Positions 34,534-43,656 of a stretch of 64,000 nt of DNA are shown one piece after another. Source of the DNA: an uncultured Lachnospiraceae bacterium (lineage in GTDB: Bacteria; Bacillota; Clostridia; Lachnospirales; Lachnospiraceae); contig CAJUHH010000003.1 in the NCBI GenBank assembly GCA_910585965.1, positions 62,001-126,000 on the forward strand. The letters are read 5' to 3'. A program made the translations under genes and the position numbers. The notes beneath the pieces are model-generated. The model searched no databases and was not told the DNA's origin. It saw nothing but the letters and a program-made list of their open reading frames with translations. How positions within the stretch are numbered: the first letter of the stretch is position 1; every line of letters starts with the position of its first letter.

Positions 34534-36723
34534 ATGAGTAGTATGGAAGCTGCTGCAATGGAATCGGGGATTGACTATGGCGAAGAGTTCAGACCGCAGA
34601 GAGAAGTAAAGGTAATTAAGAAAGACGGGAGTCTGGAGGCTTTCAATGTGCAGAAAGTCATCGATGCGGTGGGAAAAAGCGCATATCGCGCCCTGACAAA
34701 GTTTACGGAAGAGGAAAAGCAACATATCTGCCAATATGTAGTAGATAAGGTAACGGAATTGGAACAAGATGAGATCCCGATTCCGATCATGCATAATATT
34801 GTGGAAAGCGCTCTGGAAAATGTAAAACCGATCGTTGCGAAAAGCTATCGGGATTACCGCAATTACAAGCAGGATTTTGTGCGCATGATGGATGATGTTT
34901 ATAAAAAAAGCCAGTCGATCATGTATGTGGGTGACAAGGAAAACGCTAATACGGACAGCGCCCTCGTATCCACGAAACGGAGTCTGATCTTTAACCAGTT
35001 TAATAAAGAGCTGTACCAGAAATTTTTCATGACGACAGAAGAAATACAGGCATGCCGCGACGGTTATATTTATGTCCATGATATGTCTGCCCGCAGGGAT
35101 ACGATGAACTGTTGCCTTTTTGACGTATCTAACGTGCTGACCGGAGGCTTCGAAATGGGGAACATCTGGTATAACGAGCCGAAAACGCTGGATGTTGCCT
35201 TCGATGTCATCGGGGATATCGTCCTCAGCGCGGCAAGCCAGCAGTACGGCGGTTTTACTGTGCCGGAAGTAGACAAGATCTTGGAACCCTATGCGGAAAA
35301 AACGTACCAGAAAAGCCTGGCGAAGTATGAGCGTCTAGGTATTGGCAAAGAAAAAGCAGAAGTCGAGGCTTATGCAGATGTGGTGCGGGAATTTGAACAG
35401 GGTTTCCAGGGATGGGAATATAAATTCAATACGGTAGCCAGCAGCCGGGGGGACTATCCGTTTATTACAGTGACTGGCGGCATAGGAACCGGCCGTTTTG
35501 CTAAGCTGGCATGCATCTGCATGCTCAACGTAAGACGCAGGGGACAGGGAAAAAAGGAATGCAAGAAGCCGGTTCTGTTCCCGAAAATTGTTTTTCTGTA
35601 TGATGAAAATCTTCATGGACCGGGGAAGCCGTTGGAAGATGTATTCGAAGCAGGAGTCAAATGCTCTGCAAAAACAATGTACCCCGACTGGCTGAGCCTG
35701 ACCGGAAAGGGTTATATTGCCAGCATGTATAAAAGATATGGAAAAGTCATTTCTCCTATGGGATGCCGTGCTTTTCTTTCGCCTTGGTATGAAAGAGGCG
35801 GAATGCACCCGGCAGACGATAAAGATACGCCTGTTTTTGTCGGCCGGTTTAATATTGGAGCGGTTTCTCTCCATCTGCCGATGATCCTTGCGAAAGCAAA
35901 GCAGGAAAGCAAGGATTTTTATCAGGTTTTGGATTATTACCTGAACCTGATCCGCCAACTCCATATACGCACCTATGCGTACCTTGGGGAAATGCGCGCC
36001 TCCACGAATCCCCTGGCTTATTGCGAAGGCGGTTTTTTAGGGGGAAATTTAAAGCTGAGCGATAAAATCAAGCCGATTCTGAAATCAGCGACGGCAAGTT
36101 TCGGGATCACAGCTTTTAATGAACTACAAGAGCTTTATAACGGAAAATCTTTAGTGGAGGACGGACAATTTGCCCTGGAAGTTTTGGAGCATATTAATAA
36201 ACGGATCAACGAATTCAAGGAAGAAGACGGAAATCTGTATGCTATTTACGGCACTCCGGCAGAAAATCTCTGCGGGCTCCAAGTAAAGCAGTTCCGGGCC
36301 AAATACGGCATTATAGAAGGGGTTTCCGACAGGGAATATGTATCCAACAGCTTTCATTGCCATGTGACAGAGGATATTACTCCAATCGAAAAACAGGATC
36401 TGGAATACCGTTTCTGGGAACTTGCCAATGGCGGGAAGATACAATATGTGAAATATCCGATTGATTATAATCTGGAAGCGATAAAGACATTGATCCGCCG
36501 GGCAATGGATATGGGATTTTATGAAGGTGTCAATCTATCTCTCGCTTATTGTGATGATTGCGGGCATCAGGAACTGGAAATGGATGTATGCCCGAAATGC
36601 GGCAGCCGGAACCTGACAAAGATTGACCGAATGAATGGTTATCTGTCTTATTCCCGCGTCCATGGGGATACGAGGCTGAATGATGCAAAAATGGCGGAAA
36701 TAGCGGAAAGGAAGAGCATGTAA
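34534..36723 (+). CDS. nrdD: Anaerobic ribonucleoside-triphosphate reductase
   Basis: Class III, glycyl-radical reductase that makes dNTPs without oxygen. 729 residues from ATG 34534 (AGGAGG at 34521-34526). An N-terminal ATP-cone (VIKKDGSLEAFNVQKVIDAV), the C-terminal zinc ribbon (CDDCGHQELEMDVCPKCGS), and the glycyl-radical site RMNGYLS with G702. The last base of its stop is the first base of nrdG. Confidence 0.97.
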   Translation: MSSMEAAAMESGIDYGEEFRPQREVKVIKKDGSLEAFNVQKVIDAVGKSAYRALTKFTEEEKQHICQYVVDKVTELEQDEIPIPIMHNIVESALENVKPIVAKSYRDYRNYKQDFVRMMDDVYKKSQSIMYVGDKENANTDSALVSTKRSLIFNQFNKELYQKFFMTTEEIQACRDGYIYVHDMSARRDTMNCCLFDVSNVLTGGFEMGNIWYNEPKTLDVAFDVIGDIVLSAASQQYGGFTVPEVDKILEPYAEKTYQKSLAKYERLGIGKEKAEVEAYADVVREFEQGFQGWEYKFNTVASSRGDYPFITVTGGIGTGRFAKLACICMLNVRRRGQGKKECKKPVLFPKIVFLYDENLHGPGKPLEDVFEAGVKCSAKTMYPDWLSLTGKGYIASMYKRYGKVISPMGCRAFLSPWYERGGMHPADDKDTPVFVGRFNIGAVSLHLPMILAKAKQESKDFYQVLDYYLNLIRQLHIRTYAYLGEMRASTNPLAYCEGGFLGGNLKLSDKIKPILKSATASFGITAFNELQELYNGKSLVEDGQFALEVLEHINKRINEFKEEDGNLYAIYGTPAENLCGLQVKQFRAKYGIIEGVSDREYVSNSFHCHVTEDITPIEKQDLEYRFWELANGGKIQYVKYPIDYNLEAIKTLIRRAMDMGFYEGVNLSLAYCDDCGHQELEMDVCPKCGSRNLTKIDRMNGYLSYSRVHGDTRLNDAKMAEIAERKSM

Positions 36724-37247
36724 TGAGATATCACAACATAACCAGAGACGATATGCTAAACGGCGACGGCCTGCGCGTCGTTCTGTGGGTCGCCGGCTGT
36801 TCTCATTGCTGCAAAGAATGCCATAATCCTATTACCTGGGATCCGAACGGAGGGCTTCCTTTTGACGACCGGGCAAAACAGGAAATTTTCGAACAATTAG
36901 ACAAGCCCTATATCTCAGGAATTACATTTTCAGGCGGTGATCCCCTTCATGCGGCCAACCGTCTGGAAATACGTAATTTAATGGCAGAAATCAAGGAAAA
37001 ATATACGGATAAGACTATTTGGCTCTATACCGGGGATTTATGGGAGAATATTTTCCATTATTCCCTGATGCAGTATGTGGATGTGGTGGTGGACGGCGAA
37101 TTTGAAATAGCTTTAAAAGATGTAAAACTTTTATGGAAGGGAAGCCGCAACCAAAGAGTGATTGATGTGCAAAAAACGCTCCAATCGCCGAATCCTTCCA
37201 TTCCCGTATTGCATTGCGGGGATTATGCTGCGGCCGATGAAGCATGA
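36723..37247 (+). CDS. nrdG: Anaerobic ribonucleotide reductase activating protein
   Basis: Radical SAM activase that installs the glycyl radical on NrdD. 174 residues. The cluster motif CxxxCxxC is in AGCSHCCKECHNP, and SGGDPLH follows. It overlaps nrdD by one base, so expression is tightly coupled. Confidence 0.96.
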   Translation: MRYHNITRDDMLNGDGLRVVLWVAGCSHCCKECHNPITWDPNGGLPFDDRAKQEIFEQLDKPYISGITFSGGDPLHAANRLEIRNLMAEIKEKYTDKTIWLYTGDLWENIFHYSLMQYVDVVVDGEFEIALKDVKLLWKGSRNQRVIDVQKTLQSPNPSIPVLHCGDYAAADEA

Positions 37248-37264
37248 AAGAAGGACGGCGTAAA

Positions 37265-37699
37265 GTGAAAACAATAAAGATAAAATATTTTACAGACAAT
37301 ATAGAAAAACTGGCATATATCGACGGCAAATCGGATTGGATTGATTTGAGGGCGGCAGAAAGCGTGGATATGAAAGCGGGAGAGTTTCGGTTGATTCCTC
37401 TTGGAGTGGCTATGGAACTCCCGGAGGGCTATGAAGCCCATATTGTACCGAGAAGCAGCACCTTTAAAAATTTTGGAATTATCCAGACAAACCACCAGGG
37501 AGTCATTGATTCTTCTTACTGCGGCGATAATGACCAATGGTTCATGCCCGCCTATGCTTTGCGGGATACGCACATTGAAGCCAACGATAGAATCTGCCAA
37601 TTCCGTATTATGGAAAATCAGCCTGTGCTGGAATTCGACGAAGTGAATTCCCTGGCTGGAAAAAACCGGGGCGGATTTGGAAGCACCGGAAAAAACTGA
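37265..37699 (+). CDS. dut: dUTPase family protein
   Basis: Trimeric dUTPase fold: hydrolyses dUTP to dUMP and pyrophosphate, keeping uracil out of DNA and feeding dTMP synthesis. Motifs seen: DLRAAES (motif 1), PRSSTFK (2), GVIDSSYCG (3), RICQFRI (4) and RGGFGSTGKN (5). GTG 37265 has AAGGA nine bases upstream; ATG 37244, overlapping the nrdG stop as ATGA, is an alternative. It completes a deoxynucleotide operon with nrdDG. Confidence 0.9.
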   Translation: MKTIKIKYFTDNIEKLAYIDGKSDWIDLRAAESVDMKAGEFRLIPLGVAMELPEGYEAHIVPRSSTFKNFGIIQTNHQGVIDSSYCGDNDQWFMPAYALRDTHIEANDRICQFRIMENQPVLEFDEVNSLAGKNRGGFGSTGKN

Positions 37700-37710
37700 A
37701 TAATGAAATA

Positions 37711-37739
37711 GTATAAGAAACTCCTTCCAAGAGATAATA
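37711..37739 (+). promoter_or_regulatory. Candidate sigma-G promoter of the gerA/spoVAF-like gene
   Basis: GTATA (37711-37715), 17 bases, GATAATA (37733-37739); one mismatch to the sigma-G CATNNTA. The transcript would start around 37746, inside the loop of the dut terminator. Confidence 0.5.
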
Positions 37740-37769
37740 AAATGAGAAACCAGCGGAAGGAGTTTTTAT
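37718..37769 (+). terminator. dut terminator whose 3' arm carries the next Shine-Dalgarno
   Basis: AAACTCCTTCC (37718-37728) pairs perfectly with GGAAGGAGTTT (37755-37765), followed by TTATT and ATG 37771. GGAAGGAG is the Shine-Dalgarno of the downstream germination gene. Confidence 0.8.
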
Positions 37770-37770
37770 T

Positions 37771-39234
37771 ATGAATACGGAATCAAAAGGTACCAGAAGC
37801 GGCGGGAACGAAATACAGCAGGGAAGTATCTCATCGTCTCTGGAAGAAAATATGCAGTACCTGAATAAGGAACTGGGAACGGATGCAAGTTTTGATATTA
37901 TTTACAGGGTCATTCAAGTGGGCGGAAAGAATGCCTGCATGTATCTTGTGGATGGCTTTTGCAAGGATGATCTGATGCAGAAGCTGCTGCAATATTTTAT
38001 GGATATTATGCCGGAAGAGATGCCGGCGGATGCCCATGAAATGTCAAAAAAGAATATTCCTTATGTGGAAGTGGATATGAAAGCACAATGGGAACCAATT
38101 ATTTACAGCATTTTGTCCGGCGTATTTGCCCTGTTTATTGACGGATATGAACAATGTCTTCTGATCGATTCAAGAACATATCCCGCCAGAAGCGTTTCCG
38201 AGCCGGAAAAAGATAAGGCATTGAGGGGGTCGAAAGACGGCTTTGTGGAAACGGTCGTGTTCAATACAGCCCTGATCAGGAGGCGTATCCGAAGCACAGA
38301 CCTCCGTATGGAAATGTTCCAGGCAGGGGAAAGCTCGAAAACGGATATCGTATTATGCTATATGGATTCCCGGGTGGATCATGGATTTCTGGATAATTTG
38401 AAAAATAAAATCAGCCATATTCAAGTAGACGCGCTTACCATGAACCAGGAAAGCCTGGCAGAATGCCTTTTTGAACGGAAATGGTTCAATCCTTTCCCTA
38501 AATTTAAATTTACGGAGCGTCCAGATACGGCGGCGGCTCAGGTATTGGAAGGAGACGTGGTAATATTGGTAGATAATTCACCTTCCGCCATGATCACGCC
38601 CACTTCTATTTTTGATATTGTAGAGGAAGCGGATGATTATTATTTTCCGCCGATTACGGGTACTTATCTGAGGCTGTCCCGCTTTTTGATTGCTTTAATG
38701 ACTTATTTTGTAACGCCTGCCTTTCTTCTTTTCATGCAGCATCCCGAATGGATACCGGAAAGCTTTCAGTTCATTGTAGTAAAAGAAGCGCCGAACATCC
38801 CTCTTTTATGGCAGTTTCTGCTTTTGGAGCTGGCTATCGACGGCCTGCGGCTGGCAGCCGTCAATACGCCGAATATGTTAAGCACCCCGCTCAGCGTCAT
38901 GGCTGCCCTTGTACTCGGTGAATTTTCTGTGAACAGCGGGTGGTTCAGCCCGGAAGTCATGCTTTATATGGCTTTTGTAGCAATTGCAAGTTATACCCAG
39001 CAGAACTATGAATTGAGTTATGCCATTAAATTTATGAGGATCATTAATCTGATTCTGACACAAATTTTTGGCTTGTACGGATTCCTTGCGGCGGTGGCAA
39101 TCTTTTTAGTCGCTATTGTTTGCAATCGGACGGTATCGGGACAGAGCTACGTATATCCTTTCATACCATTTCGTCCAAAACAGCTGCTGAAACGTCTGGT
39201 TCGCTATCGCCTCCCCGGATCCGAAAAAGAATAG
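37771..39234 (+). CDS. GerA/SpoVAF-family spore germination protein
   Basis: 487 residues. A soluble N-terminal domain (about 1-290) with the family sequence RRRIRSTDLRMEMFQAGESSKTDI and GDVVILVDNSPSAMITPTSIFD is followed by about five membrane spans (290-470) including PNMLSTPLSVMAALVLGEFSV. It matches the GerAA/SpoVAF family of inner-membrane spore proteins. No gerB or gerC partner is adjacent, so an SpoVAF-like role is possible. The predicted sigma-G promoter fits forespore expression. Confidence 0.9.
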   Translation: MNTESKGTRSGGNEIQQGSISSSLEENMQYLNKELGTDASFDIIYRVIQVGGKNACMYLVDGFCKDDLMQKLLQYFMDIMPEEMPADAHEMSKKNIPYVEVDMKAQWEPIIYSILSGVFALFIDGYEQCLLIDSRTYPARSVSEPEKDKALRGSKDGFVETVVFNTALIRRRIRSTDLRMEMFQAGESSKTDIVLCYMDSRVDHGFLDNLKNKISHIQVDALTMNQESLAECLFERKWFNPFPKFKFTERPDTAAAQVLEGDVVILVDNSPSAMITPTSIFDIVEEADDYYFPPITGTYLRLSRFLIALMTYFVTPAFLLFMQHPEWIPESFQFIVVKEAPNIPLLWQFLLLELAIDGLRLAAVNTPNMLSTPLSVMAALVLGEFSVNSGWFSPEVMLYMAFVAIASYTQQNYELSYAIKFMRIINLILTQIFGLYGFLAAVAIFLVAIVCNRTVSGQSYVYPFIPFRPKQLLKRLVRYRLPGSEKE

Positions 39235-39235
39235 T

Positions 39236-39264
39236 TTGAATTTTCGAAAGGGGAGTGGTACAAT
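39236..39264 (+). promoter_or_regulatory. Sigma-A-like promoter of the DegV gene
   Basis: TTGAAT (39236-39241), 17 bases, TACAAT (39259-39264). Confidence 0.6.
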
Positions 39265-39311
39265 GGGTATTATATTTTTTCATCAAGGGAATGAATAAGG
39301 AGGCGTTGATT

Positions 39312-40181
39312 TTGTCTGACTTTAAAATAATTACGAATACTACTGCGGATCTTCCGCTCAGCTATATAAACGAAAATCATTTGGGATTAATGGTTTTTAA
39401 CTATACGATTAAAGGAGAAACTTATGCAAGAGGGCATGAACTGGATTGGAAGGATTTTTACGCCCTGATGAGGGAAGGTTATATGCCGACGACTTCCCAA
39501 GTAAATCCCGAGGAATGCAGGGGATATTTTGAAGAATATTTGAAGGAGAGCGACCGTCTGCTGTATCTTTCTTTTTCTTCCGGCCTAAGCGGGAGCTATG
39601 GGAGCGCCTGCATTGCTGCGGATATGGCAATGGAAGCTCATCCTGGCTGCAAGATAGAGATCATTGACAGCAAATGCGCGTCCATGGGCGAAGGACTGCT
39701 TGTCTATAAGGCTGTGCAGATGCAAAAGGCAGGAAAAAGCATGGAAGAAACTGCCGCATGGGTGAGGGAAAACATTCCCCGCCTGATACATATTTTTACC
39801 GTGGATGATCTGAACCATTTATACAGGGGTGGAAGAGTGAGCCGGACGGCGGCTGTGATCGGGAGCGTTGTAGGCATCAAGCCGATTCTCCATGTAGATG
39901 ATGAAGGACATCTGATTCCAATCCATAAAGTAAGGGGAAGAAAGAAATCGTTAAATACCCTTGTAGATTATATGGAAGAAAAAATGGGGAAGTACAGGGA
40001 CTCTAACGACATTATATTTATTAGTCACGGAGATGCGCTGGAAGACGCTGAATTTGTCAGGGATGAGATACAGAAGCGTTTTGGGATCAGCACCTTTATG
40101 ATCAATCATATCGGCCCGACGATCGGAGCCCATTCCGGCCCTGGGACAATTGCGCTGTTTTTTATGGGAGAATCCAGATAA
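39312..40181 (+). CDS. DegV-family fatty-acid-binding protein
   Basis: 289 residues. Starts at TTG 39312 (MSDFKIITNTTADLP, the usual DegV N-terminus), eight bases after AAGGAGG; upstream in-frame ATG 39291 lies before that Shine-Dalgarno. The segments SQVNPEE, SLSSGLSGSY-like SFSSGLSGSYGSA, and the C-terminal HIGPTIGAHSGPGTIALFF are characteristic. DegV proteins (FakB type) bind fatty acids and can present them to a fatty acid kinase; no kinase gene is nearby. Confidence 0.93.
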   Translation: MSDFKIITNTTADLPLSYINENHLGLMVFNYTIKGETYARGHELDWKDFYALMREGYMPTTSQVNPEECRGYFEEYLKESDRLLYLSFSSGLSGSYGSACIAADMAMEAHPGCKIEIIDSKCASMGEGLLVYKAVQMQKAGKSMEETAAWVRENIPRLIHIFTVDDLNHLYRGGRVSRTAAVIGSVVGIKPILHVDDEGHLIPIHKVRGRKKSLNTLVDYMEEKMGKYRDSNDIIFISHGDALEDAEFVRDEIQKRFGISTFMINHIGPTIGAHSGPGTIALFFMGESR

Positions 40182-40242
40182 AGAATTGGCACTATGATTT
40201 CTGGTCAATGGTTTAGTATAAATAGACAAAAGAGGCATCGGA

Positions 40243-40848
40243 ATGAAAGCGGTACAGAAGATCAAAGAGGTGGGGCTGCCCAATATTGCGGTCGGCTTTG
40301 CAAAGAGAATGCAGTATGCAAGACTGATGGAAAAATATCATTTTGACGCATGGCACCTAAGCCCCTATGAATGGCGGAAGTACATGCAGGAATGCGCAAG
40401 ATATATCAATGCGGACAAGAAACCCGGCGGAGAGCAAAAGACAGTAGTGGATATCGGATGCGGACTTGGCGGCTTGCTGCAGCATATTGAGGCCGATAAA
40501 AGAATCGGGCTGGATATCCATAAGGAAGTAATTATGGCCGCCCGCGAACTGGGCGGAGACGGCATTGTTTATCGAAAGGGCAGCTTTGAAGATGTTGCGG
40601 AAGATTCTGTCGATTACTTCGTCACCTTGAATTTTATGCATGGCGGAACCGAAGATACATGGATAGAACCTTATCGGAAAGCAGCGGAGCGGAATCACGT
40701 ATTGCATTTTATGGTCGATACTGTTCCATCCGGAGGAGGAAGTCATTTTCTGGACTGGGAGAGAATTCTGCCGGGAAATTATAAAAGAACCGAACGCCTC
40801 GGCCCGTTTTCCGGCGGAAGATATCTTGAGGTTTGGGAAAGGCAGTGA
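40243..40848 (+). CDS. Class I SAM-dependent methyltransferase
   Basis: 201 residues. SAM-binding motif I is VVDIGCGLGGLL (about 69-80), followed by GLDIH. The N-terminal 65 residues are helical and basic. Substrate unknown. It converges on the cotJC remnant, with a terminator hairpin between. Confidence 0.8.
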   Translation: MKAVQKIKEVGLPNIAVGFAKRMQYARLMEKYHFDAWHLSPYEWRKYMQECARYINADKKPGGEQKTVVDIGCGLGGLLQHIEADKRIGLDIHKEVIMAARELGGDGIVYRKGSFEDVAEDSVDYFVTLNFMHGGTEDTWIEPYRKAAERNHVLHFMVDTVPSGGGSHFLDWERILPGNYKRTERLGPFSGGRYLEVWERQ

Positions 40849-40933
40849 TGGATATCAGTGATATCTATTGCTATATAAATATAAGAAAAGAACTGGCTTC
40901 CATTGCGGTGAACAGAAAAATGAAGAAATAGAG

Positions 40934-40963
40934 AGGCCCTTGCCAATATTCCTGCAGGGGCCT
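40934..40963 (-). terminator. Hairpin between the methyltransferase gene and cotJC
   Basis: AGGCCCTTGC (40934-40943) / GCAGGGGCCT (40954-40963), one G-T pair, with T-rich sequence on the minus-strand side. Probably the natural cotJ operon terminator. Confidence 0.65.
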
Positions 40964-40977
40964 TAAAAATACATTTA

Positions 40978-41064
40978 TTAATTTTTACACCTGTCAAATT
41001 CAGGATTGAACGCATAGAAATTCTTGGAGTCCAGTTTATCCTGCACGATGCGCAGGGCTTCACC
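40978..41064 (-). pseudogene. cotJC: cotJC, C-terminal segment (residues 174-201)
   Basis: Minus-strand frame from 41064 to the stop at 40978 encodes GEALRIVQDKLDSK followed by NFYAFNPEFDRCKN, the normal CotJC tail. It has no start of its own and its upstream frame runs into mobile-element sequence. It is the third piece of a cotJC gene whose other parts are at 44768-44893 and 52027-52433. Joining all three gives 606 bases, exactly 202 codons including the stop. Whether the gene is dead or rejoined by excision is the main question. Confidence 0.88.
41057..41064. repeat. Attachment-site core of E1, cotJC 3' side
   Basis: GCTTCACC shared with 44768-44775. The central dinucleotide TC (GA on the cotJC strand) at 41060-41061 is the predicted crossover and lies in the GAA codon of residue E175. 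Confidence 0.8.
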
Positions 41065-41087
41065 GAAACGGGAGGATTGAAGTAAAT

Positions 41088-41429
41088 CTATCTGTTGATT
41101 TTCTGCATCTTCTTGATAATCGATTGCCAATACATGCGGTCTTTCAAGACCCGGATTACCGTAATCGTGGAATCCTCCACAACAAAGAAGATTAAATATG
41201 TACTGTAAGGCTTGAAATAAATGCTCAATCCCTCAATCACATATCCCGTAGCTTCATAGCCTTTGGGAAAAGAATCCAATTCCTTGATTGCCTTCTTTAT
41301 CTTCTTTGAAAAGTTTTCCGCATATTCACGGTATTTGAAGGTGTCGAGAATATACTTTTTTGTTGACTTAATATCTAGGAGAGCATCTTTGGAAATCACA
41401 ATTTTGTATTTTTTAGGTTTATCTGGCAT
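41088..41429 (-). CDS. RelE/ParE-family toxin
   Basis: 113 residues with the RelE/ParE fold pattern: YKIVISKDALLDIKSTKKYI, then a central YREYAENFSKKIKKAIKELDSFP, and a C-terminal TVIRVLKDRMYW. Such toxins act on ribosome-bound mRNA or gyrase; which applies here cannot be told. Its ATG overlaps the stop of the antitoxin gene (TAATG), the usual order antitoxin then toxin. The gene ends 24 bases from the E1 attachment core, so it sits at the very edge of the element and could stabilise it. Confidence 0.88.
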   Translation of the reverse strand: MPDKPKKYKIVISKDALLDIKSTKKYILDTFKYREYAENFSKKIKKAIKELDSFPKGYEATGYVIEGLSIYFKPYSTYLIFFVVEDSTITVIRVLKDRMYWQSIIKKMQKINR

Positions 41430-41599
41430 TATATTTTGTCAATTTCCTCCCATGCTTCATCAAGCGTATAGACATCGCCTTTTTTCAGACTTTCTATTCC
41501 CTTGGATAGTTCTTCATATAATGCGCCTATGGCTGCTTTTTCGGAATATTCAGTTTTTAGGATTTCCTGATTTTTAATTGCCTGTGCTGCAGATGCCAT
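41429..41599 (-). CDS. Antitoxin partner of the RelE/ParE toxin
   Basis: 56 residues from ATG 41599 behind GAAGGGA: begins MASAAQAIKNQEILKTEY, ends GDVYTLDEAWEEIDKI. Acidic C-terminus, as expected for the toxin-wrapping tail of a small antitoxin; N-terminal family not clear. The stop overlaps the toxin start by one base, so the pair is translationally coupled. Confidence 0.8.
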   Translation of the reverse strand: MASAAQAIKNQEILKTEYSEKAAIGALYEELSKGIESLKKGDVYTLDEAWEEIDKI

Positions 41600-41726
41600 A
41601 GTATCACTTCCCTTCGACTATTTTCTATGGAACGTTCTTTTTCATTATTATACGGTATTTAGTGTTGGCGTATCAACAGATTTTTATTAAATTTTCCTCA
41701 AAACTGTGTGGCATAGACTTTCATGG

Positions 41727-43262
41727 TTAAATGTTCCAAGTGATTTCAATGTTTCCGTCTGCAATCCGAATGACCTTAATAAGGGTATCAACTACCGCCT
41801 GTCTGTCCTTGAAAGAGAGCGTTTCCCATGTTTTTGCATGATTGGTTATCTGCTTCAATCTGCCCTCTGTGTCTGTGACATTAGCCGTAACGATTTCTTC
41901 CTGCAAGGCTTTACGCTCTGCGTCCAGTTCTGATACTTTTTCGTTTATGTACTTCATCAGAACGCCGCTTGCCCCGGACACTTTAGAGAGAAGTTCTTCG
42001 ATTTCTTCCTCAATCTGTATCAGACGGATTTTTTTCGTCATGTGCCTTTGTTCTTTTCCTGCGTCAAATAGACAGGAAAGTAAGCTCTCTTTGAGAGCTG
42101 AAAATTCTGACAGTCTTTCTTTGATTGCGCCAAGCATATATTCCTCTAAAACGTCTGCATAAACCGTACAGCCCGCCCCGGTACAGTTGCTTCCACGGCT
42201 TCCCGACTGGCTGCAAACAAAGTAACGTCCCCACTTTGTTTTTGCCTTGCGGATTGTCAGCGCATAACCGCAGTTGCCGCATTTTACCTTACCTACAAGC
42301 CATGAGTTTTTGGGTTTACAGGTTTTTGTAGATTGTCGGTTATTTAGACACCGTATGCGGCAGGCTAACCATGTCTTAGAGGGGATAAAACCCTTATGCG
42401 GCGCAAGCACAATCTCTTTGTCGGATAAATCACTTTGCTTTCTTGAAGTGGAAACCGTACCCTTGTAGAGATAGCAGGCATTGTAACCCGTAAAATCACT
42501 TGCCGGATTATAGATGTTAGCGCCTTGACTTTGGAAAAACTGGTACACGTCAATATCGGCTTGCACATACACGGGATTGCGGAGCATTTCACTGATACGG
42601 GCGGTATTCCAGTTTGCACCGCGCAGATTTTTAATCTGGTGTTCATTTAAGTACCGTACAATATCCCCAAGTGAGTTGTCCTTGTCCGCATACATGGAGT
42701 AGATCAGCTTTAGCTGTTCGCTTTCCTCCGGGACTTCCTCGTACATGGAAGTGCGGATATTGTCGATGACCGTGCTTGTCAGACGGTAGCCGTAGGGGAT
42801 ACGTCCGCCCATGTAGAAGCCGCGCTTACACCTTGCATAATAAGCGTCCGTTACACGCTTTTGTATGGTTTCCCGTTCCAGTTGTGCGAACACGATACAG
42901 ATATTTAACATCGCCCTGCCGATCGGTGTGGACGTGTCAAATTTTTCCGTGGAAGAAACAAACTCCACATGATATTTCTGAAATATCTCCATCATGTTTG
43001 CAAAATCCAAAATGGAACGGCTGATACGGTCGAGTTTGTAGACAATAACCCGTTTGATTTTTCCTGCACGAATATCATTCATCATTTTTTCAAAGCCGGG
43101 GCGGTTGGTGTCCTTGCCCGAAAAACCTTTGTCTGTGTATTCCATACAAGCTTCCCCGTGGGTTTCATATCTGCAATACTCAAGCTGGCTTTCCACGGAT
43201 ATGCTGTCCTTTTTTTCGATTGACTGTCGCGCATACAATGCGTCATATAAGGCGTCATACAT
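41727..43262 (-). CDS. Large serine recombinase of E1 (TndX/TnpX-like)
   Basis: 511 residues. N-terminal resolvase domain: catalytic S14 in ALYARQS, then DKGFSGKDTNRPGFEKMM and VYKLDRISRS. The recombinase domain follows (YARCKRGFYMGGRIPYGYRL), then a zinc ribbon (VKCGNCGYALTI, then C..C in FVCSQSGSRGSNC) and a coiled coil near 390-480. This architecture is that of TndX/TnpX-type site-specific recombinases, which cross over at a GA dinucleotide, as the E1 ends predict. ATG 43262 follows AGGGGGT. It should excise and integrate E1. Confidence 0.95.
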   Translation of the reverse strand: MYDALYDALYARQSIEKKDSISVESQLEYCRYETHGEACMEYTDKGFSGKDTNRPGFEKMMNDIRAGKIKRVIVYKLDRISRSILDFANMMEIFQKYHVEFVSSTEKFDTSTPIGRAMLNICIVFAQLERETIQKRVTDAYYARCKRGFYMGGRIPYGYRLTSTVIDNIRTSMYEEVPEESEQLKLIYSMYADKDNSLGDIVRYLNEHQIKNLRGANWNTARISEMLRNPVYVQADIDVYQFFQSQGANIYNPASDFTGYNACYLYKGTVSTSRKQSDLSDKEIVLAPHKGFIPSKTWLACRIRCLNNRQSTKTCKPKNSWLVGKVKCGNCGYALTIRKAKTKWGRYFVCSQSGSRGSNCTGAGCTVYADVLEEYMLGAIKERLSEFSALKESLLSCLFDAGKEQRHMTKKIRLIQIEEEIEELLSKVSGASGVLMKYINEKVSELDAERKALQEEIVTANVTDTEGRLKQITNHAKTWETLSFKDRQAVVDTLIKVIRIADGNIEITWNI

Positions 43263-43339
43263 TCTATCTACCCCCTAAAATGTAAGACGCAAATACCACA
43301 AACAGATCATATCGTTTCCATGATTGTTTTACAAGGAAC

Positions 43340-43537
43340 TTACGCATATTTTTTAAAAATCTGATAGAGCCTTTCCCCAATTTCCTGCCGGGTTTCCTGT
43401 TCTGATTTTTTCTGAAAGGCGGGGTAGATGTTGGTAACGGTCAGTCTCATTTTATCAATGGAAAGAAATTCTTCCATGGAAAGACTTTCCATTCGTATTT
43501 GGGTATCGAGTGTAGGAGAGTTATCCGTTCTTGGCAT
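43340..43537 (-). CDS. tnpW: TnpW-like transposon protein
   Basis: 65 residues, ATG behind AAAGGAG. Contains MEEFLSIDKMRLTVTNIYP and ends ERLYQIFKKYA, matching the small TnpW-type protein often encoded next to TndX/TnpX recombinases in clostridial elements. It lies just upstream of the recombinase in the same orientation. Function not established; a role in recombination control is conceivable. Confidence 0.78.
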   Translation of the reverse strand: MPRTDNSPTLDTQIRMESLSMEEFLSIDKMRLTVTNIYPAFQKKSEQETRQEIGERLYQIFKKYA

Positions 43538-43656
43538 AAACTTTCTCCTTTGACGTTTTCCCTAAATTTTATGAAAAGCGGCAAGTACACTATACGGGAA
43601 TAGCGTAAATTCCACGAGCAATGAGCCAAACGGATGTGCTTGCGCATCCTTCTGCC

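Noticed and set aside
40779..41063. Minus-strand ORF of about 94 residues between the methyltransferase and toxin genes
   Set aside because: It is out of frame with the clear CotJC tail in the same stretch and overlaps the methyltransferase gene antisense.
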